From the NCBI RefSeq assembly GCF_052119425.1, contig NZ_JBQKFH010000006.1:1-64000 (forward strand): a stretch of 64,000 nt of DNA, read 5' to 3'. Within the stretch, counting starts at the first letter, position 1, and every line of letters starts with the position of its first letter. Made by a program: the position numbers and the translations under genes. Of this stretch, positions 61,450 through 64,000 are shown piece after piece. Origin of the DNA: Enterococcus_E cecorum_C (GTDB lineage Bacteria; Bacillota; Bacilli; Lactobacillales; Enterococcaceae). A model generated the notes under the pieces. That model made no database searches and was not told the origin of the DNA. It worked only from the letters and a program-made list of their open reading frames with translations.

Positions 61450-61503
61450 TGAAATATTTCCTTTCCCAATTTTTTCTACATACATTATAACAAATTTAGT
61501 AAA

Positions 61504-63780
61504 TTAATGTCCAAGATATTCCTTAATGTGCGAAGAAAAATGCCAACGATATTGAATCATGCCAAGCTGATCAGTTCGCCTAATTTGCACATGGTTTTCT
61601 TTTAGCGTTTGGATTGTCTGTTGGTGAGGATGACCATAACGATTTTTCTCACCGACCGAGATAATAGCCATTTGTGGCCGAATCTGTTGAATAAAGGTTG
61701 CATCTGTTGAAGTATGGCTTCCGTGATGTCCAACATGCAAGATATCCACTTTAAGTGTAGGATACTTCCTTATCAACTCAACCTCACCTTCTTTAGGTAA
61801 ATCACCCGTCCACATGAAAGATAGCGTATGAATTTTCGTGTAAAGTACCATAGAATCTTTATTTTCTCCTAAACCAGCTTTACTAGGCGCTAAAACCTGT
61901 AATGGGATTTTTTGACCGATAATTTGATTGGCTAAAACTTCATAAATCTTTGTTTGCTTTGGAAGCTGCTTTAATTTTTGGTTAATTTTTTCATTATGAT
62001 GTGCACCTTTTGTTAGATAAACCTTTTTAACATTAAATTGTTCGCATATAGGCAACAAATCACCCATATGATCCATATCTCCATGTGAAAGAACCAGTGC
62101 ATCAATACGGTGAATACCCTCACCTTTGAGATATGGCACTAATGAATAGTTACAATTCGGCTTTGATTTTCTTTTTTGCCACCCTTTCTTCTCCATTACT
62201 ATTTTACCACCAGTATCAATTACAATAACTTCTTGATTAAATGCGCTCTGGATCACACTACACGCCCCTTGCCCAACATCTACAAAAGTCACACGCGCAA
62301 ACAGATGCGTAAATGAAAAATATAAAAAAGGTAAGAACAGACAGATAACCGGCACAAGATAATGATAGCTTGATTGCAGGAATAATAATCCTAAAATCAA
62401 ACAAATACCGACCAACCAACTAGGGATAGTCCCAAAATGAAGTTGAAAATTCACTAAAAATTGTAAGCTATACTCGATTCCTTTGACAATCCAATCAAAA
62501 GGCAGATTAAAAAATGGCAGCAATGGTGGGATAAAAGTTAGTAGAAACAATCCAAAACAATAAGGTAATAAAAGAAAAGTAAATAGATAGGAAAAAACAG
62601 CGGTTAATATCCCACCTAAAATCGGCCATTGAAAAAAGACACAAAACAAAAATGGTGCAGTTAATACATGTAAATATTGCATGAAAAGAAGCGACTGCCA
62701 TTTTGATTTTGCATTCGGTATAAAAATCAGCAAAAATGAGACAAGTAGTGATAGCTGACCTGATAACACTAAGAGGGTATTTGGAAATATAACCATTAAA
62801 ATTAAGAGGACGATGCTAAATCGATCTAAACGGGATAACTTGATAGAAAGATGATTCAGTAAATAAGTGAGTAAATACGTAAAAGTTGCTCGTAAAACAC
62901 TCATCGAAATACCAAATAAAAACATAGCCGTCAATGCACAAATAATAAACGGTAGCATTCTTTGCGCAAAAGATAAATGAAGGCGACGAAAAAAATAATC
63001 AAATAATCCCAAAAAGAAAATGACATGCATACCTGAGATCGTAAATAAATGTAAAATACCACTCATACTGTACAGAGATTGCATTTCTTGAAAATCCTGA
63101 TTTTTATATCCAAAGACCAAAGCTTGCACGTATTGACTTGCTTTTCTTGATAATTGTTCACGTACTTGCTTTATGCAATAAAAACGTAATTGAGATAGCA
63201 AAGTTTGCCAAGCTGAACCAGAAAGCACGTAATATTTTTCAACCACAAACAAGCCGAAATAATTTTTATCTTGCAAATACTTCTCATAATCAAAGGCATG
63301 CTGATTACGAGAAGTATTTACTGACTGAAAACGACCCGTACAAGATAAACGGGTAAAGCTAGGGGCATCCATTCGCCACTTTTGCTGTTCATTTTCAGAT
63401 TTTAATTGAATTTGAAGTCGGACTAATTTTCCTTTCATACGCCCATCTGCCGTTAATAAATCACCATTCACTGTCACCGAATCTGGATAGATAAGGCATT
63501 CCGTTTGAAGCAACTGACTACTTGGCGACTGCTGATGTCTTTGCAAATAGCCACTTCCTAAACACAAAATTAGTACAATAAGGCTCAAAATACATAAAGT
63601 AACTTTTCTAGCATATAATAAATAAATGAATACATATCCTGCTATGAGTAACAATATCAATTGCGATAAAACCAAGCCATAGTAGCTACAGACGGTAAAA
63701 AGCGTACAATAGGCTATTTGGTTTATCCATGAAAAATCGCAATGCTTAAAACTATTTGGTAATGGAAGTAAGTTTTTCAA
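61504..63780 (-). CDS. comEC: DNA uptake channel protein ComEC/Rec2
   Basis: A 758-residue membrane protein forming the channel for single-stranded DNA in natural transformation. Hydrophobic helices near the N terminus, an OB-like extracellular domain (about 85-190), the Competence domain with many helices (about 205-480) including SGILHLFTISGMHVIFFLG, and a C-terminal metallo-beta-lactamase-like domain with VLSHGDMDHMGD and HVGHHGSHTST. All parts are intact. It overlaps comEB by 29 bp. Confidence 0.93.
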   Translation of the reverse strand: MKNLLPLPNSFKHCDFSWINQIAYCTLFTVCSYYGLVLSQLILLLIAGYVFIYLLYARKVTLCILSLIVLILCLGSGYLQRHQQSPSSQLLQTECLIYPDSVTVNGDLLTADGRMKGKLVRLQIQLKSENEQQKWRMDAPSFTRLSCTGRFQSVNTSRNQHAFDYEKYLQDKNYFGLFVVEKYYVLSGSAWQTLLSQLRFYCIKQVREQLSRKASQYVQALVFGYKNQDFQEMQSLYSMSGILHLFTISGMHVIFFLGLFDYFFRRLHLSFAQRMLPFIICALTAMFLFGISMSVLRATFTYLLTYLLNHLSIKLSRLDRFSIVLLILMVIFPNTLLVLSGQLSLLVSFLLIFIPNAKSKWQSLLFMQYLHVLTAPFLFCVFFQWPILGGILTAVFSYLFTFLLLPYCFGLFLLTFIPPLLPFFNLPFDWIVKGIEYSLQFLVNFQLHFGTIPSWLVGICLILGLLFLQSSYHYLVPVICLFLPFLYFSFTHLFARVTFVDVGQGACSVIQSAFNQEVIVIDTGGKIVMEKKGWQKRKSKPNCNYSLVPYLKGEGIHRIDALVLSHGDMDHMGDLLPICEQFNVKKVYLTKGAHHNEKINQKLKQLPKQTKIYEVLANQIIGQKIPLQVLAPSKAGLGENKDSMVLYTKIHTLSFMWTGDLPKEGEVELIRKYPTLKVDILHVGHHGSHTSTDATFIQQIRPQMAIISVGEKNRYGHPHQQTIQTLKENHVQIRRTDQLGMIQYRWHFSSHIKEYLGH

Positions 63781-64000
63781 AATACTTTGGATCCAACTTC
63801 ACTTGTTGAATCTCTACTCCAAGTTTTTGAATTAACTCGATTGCATAAGGATCATTATGATAGTCATGTAGATAATAGATTTTTTTAATTCCTGCTTGTA
63901 AAATAGCTTTCGTACAATGTAAACAAGGAAAGTGCGTAACATAAATTTCGGAACCATCCGTTGAAATACCTAATTTAGCACATTGTAATAAAGCGTTCAT
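63752..64000 (-). CDS. comEB: ComEB-like dCMP deaminase family protein, cut at the 5' end
   Basis: The last 82 codons of a zinc-dependent deaminase. The visible M-N-A is the end of the usual HAE-MNALLQCAK motif, so the true start lies outside the window and the His ligand is missing here. The PCLHCTKAILQAGIKKIYYLHDY stretch has both zinc Cys. By family it converts dCMP to dUMP. Position before comEC is the standard comE order. Confidence 0.9.
   Translation of the reverse strand: MNALLQCAKLGISTDGSEIYVTHFPCLHCTKAILQAGIKKIYYLHDYHNDPYAIELIQKLGVEIQQVKLDPKYFEKLTSITK

Overview
The window is a low-GC chromosomal segment of a Gram-positive bacterium of the order Lactobacillales. It looks most like Enterococcaceae: an aro cluster next to a psr-type LytR-CpsA-Psr gene, an EbsA-like protein beside an RNase HI homologue, a DUF4811 gene paired with a DHA2 drug transporter, and strong AGGAGG-type ribosome binding sites. 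The family assignment is inference from gene content and remembered gene order. No rRNA, tRNA, prophage, insertion sequence or CRISPR array was seen; nearly everything is core metabolism and housekeeping.

Layout. 0-5 kb: edge of a cut gene, threonine aldolase, a fused YdcZ-type membrane protein with a YgbA_NO-family protein, an S66 peptidase lacking a canonical start codon, and DegV. 4.9-6.0 kb: an LCP (Psr-like) cell-wall protein. 14.3-6.1 kb (minus strand): an aromatic amino acid operon, aroE, DAHP synthase, aroB, aroC, tyrA, aroA and a fused shikimate kinase-prephenate dehydratase. 17.4-14.4 kb (minus): trpX-trpY-trpZ, an ABC importer for tryptophan. 17.6-20.0 kb: RqcH and an alpha-carbonic anhydrase. 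30.5-20.1 kb (minus): the complete pyrimidine operon pyrR-B-C-carA-carB-pyrK-D-F-E behind one PyrR attenuator, preceded by a CBS protein, lspA and rluD. 32.8-35.5 kb: fhs, ebsA-like and an RNase HI-like gene. 35.5-40.2 kb: a GntR regulator with an MFS exporter, a CDF metal exporter and cardiolipin synthase. 40.4-43.3 kb: MerR regulator divergent from a DHA2 exporter plus DUF4811. 43.3-47.6 kb: small genes and lepA. 47.8-55.8 kb: a 1407-residue activase/dehydratase-like protein divergent from a TetR gene, a nuclease-helicase fusion and a lipoprotein. 55.9-60 kb: MBL hydrolase, histidine phosphatase, uppP, and the PiT phosphate transporter with its DUF47 partner. 60-64 kb: rpsT, holA, comEC and a cut comEB.

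The most notable result is in two non-coding stretches. The aro operon and the trpXYZ importer each begin with a sigma-A-like promoter and an 18-codon leader ORF that has a good ribosome binding site. The aro leader carries a Phe/Tyr run (FYFSYF) and no Trp; the trpX leader carries two Trp codons (WRFW). Each is followed by mutually exclusive stems ending in a U-tract terminator, the logic of ribosome-mediated attenuation known from enterobacterial trp and phe operons, rather than a T-box. The leaders share about 20 nt of their switching region, and both have a second terminator behind the first, so they look like duplicated and re-specified copies of one device. Together they would let the cell respond separately to Phe/Tyr shortage (make them) and Trp shortage (import it). 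These are readings by eye; no folding or database search was run.
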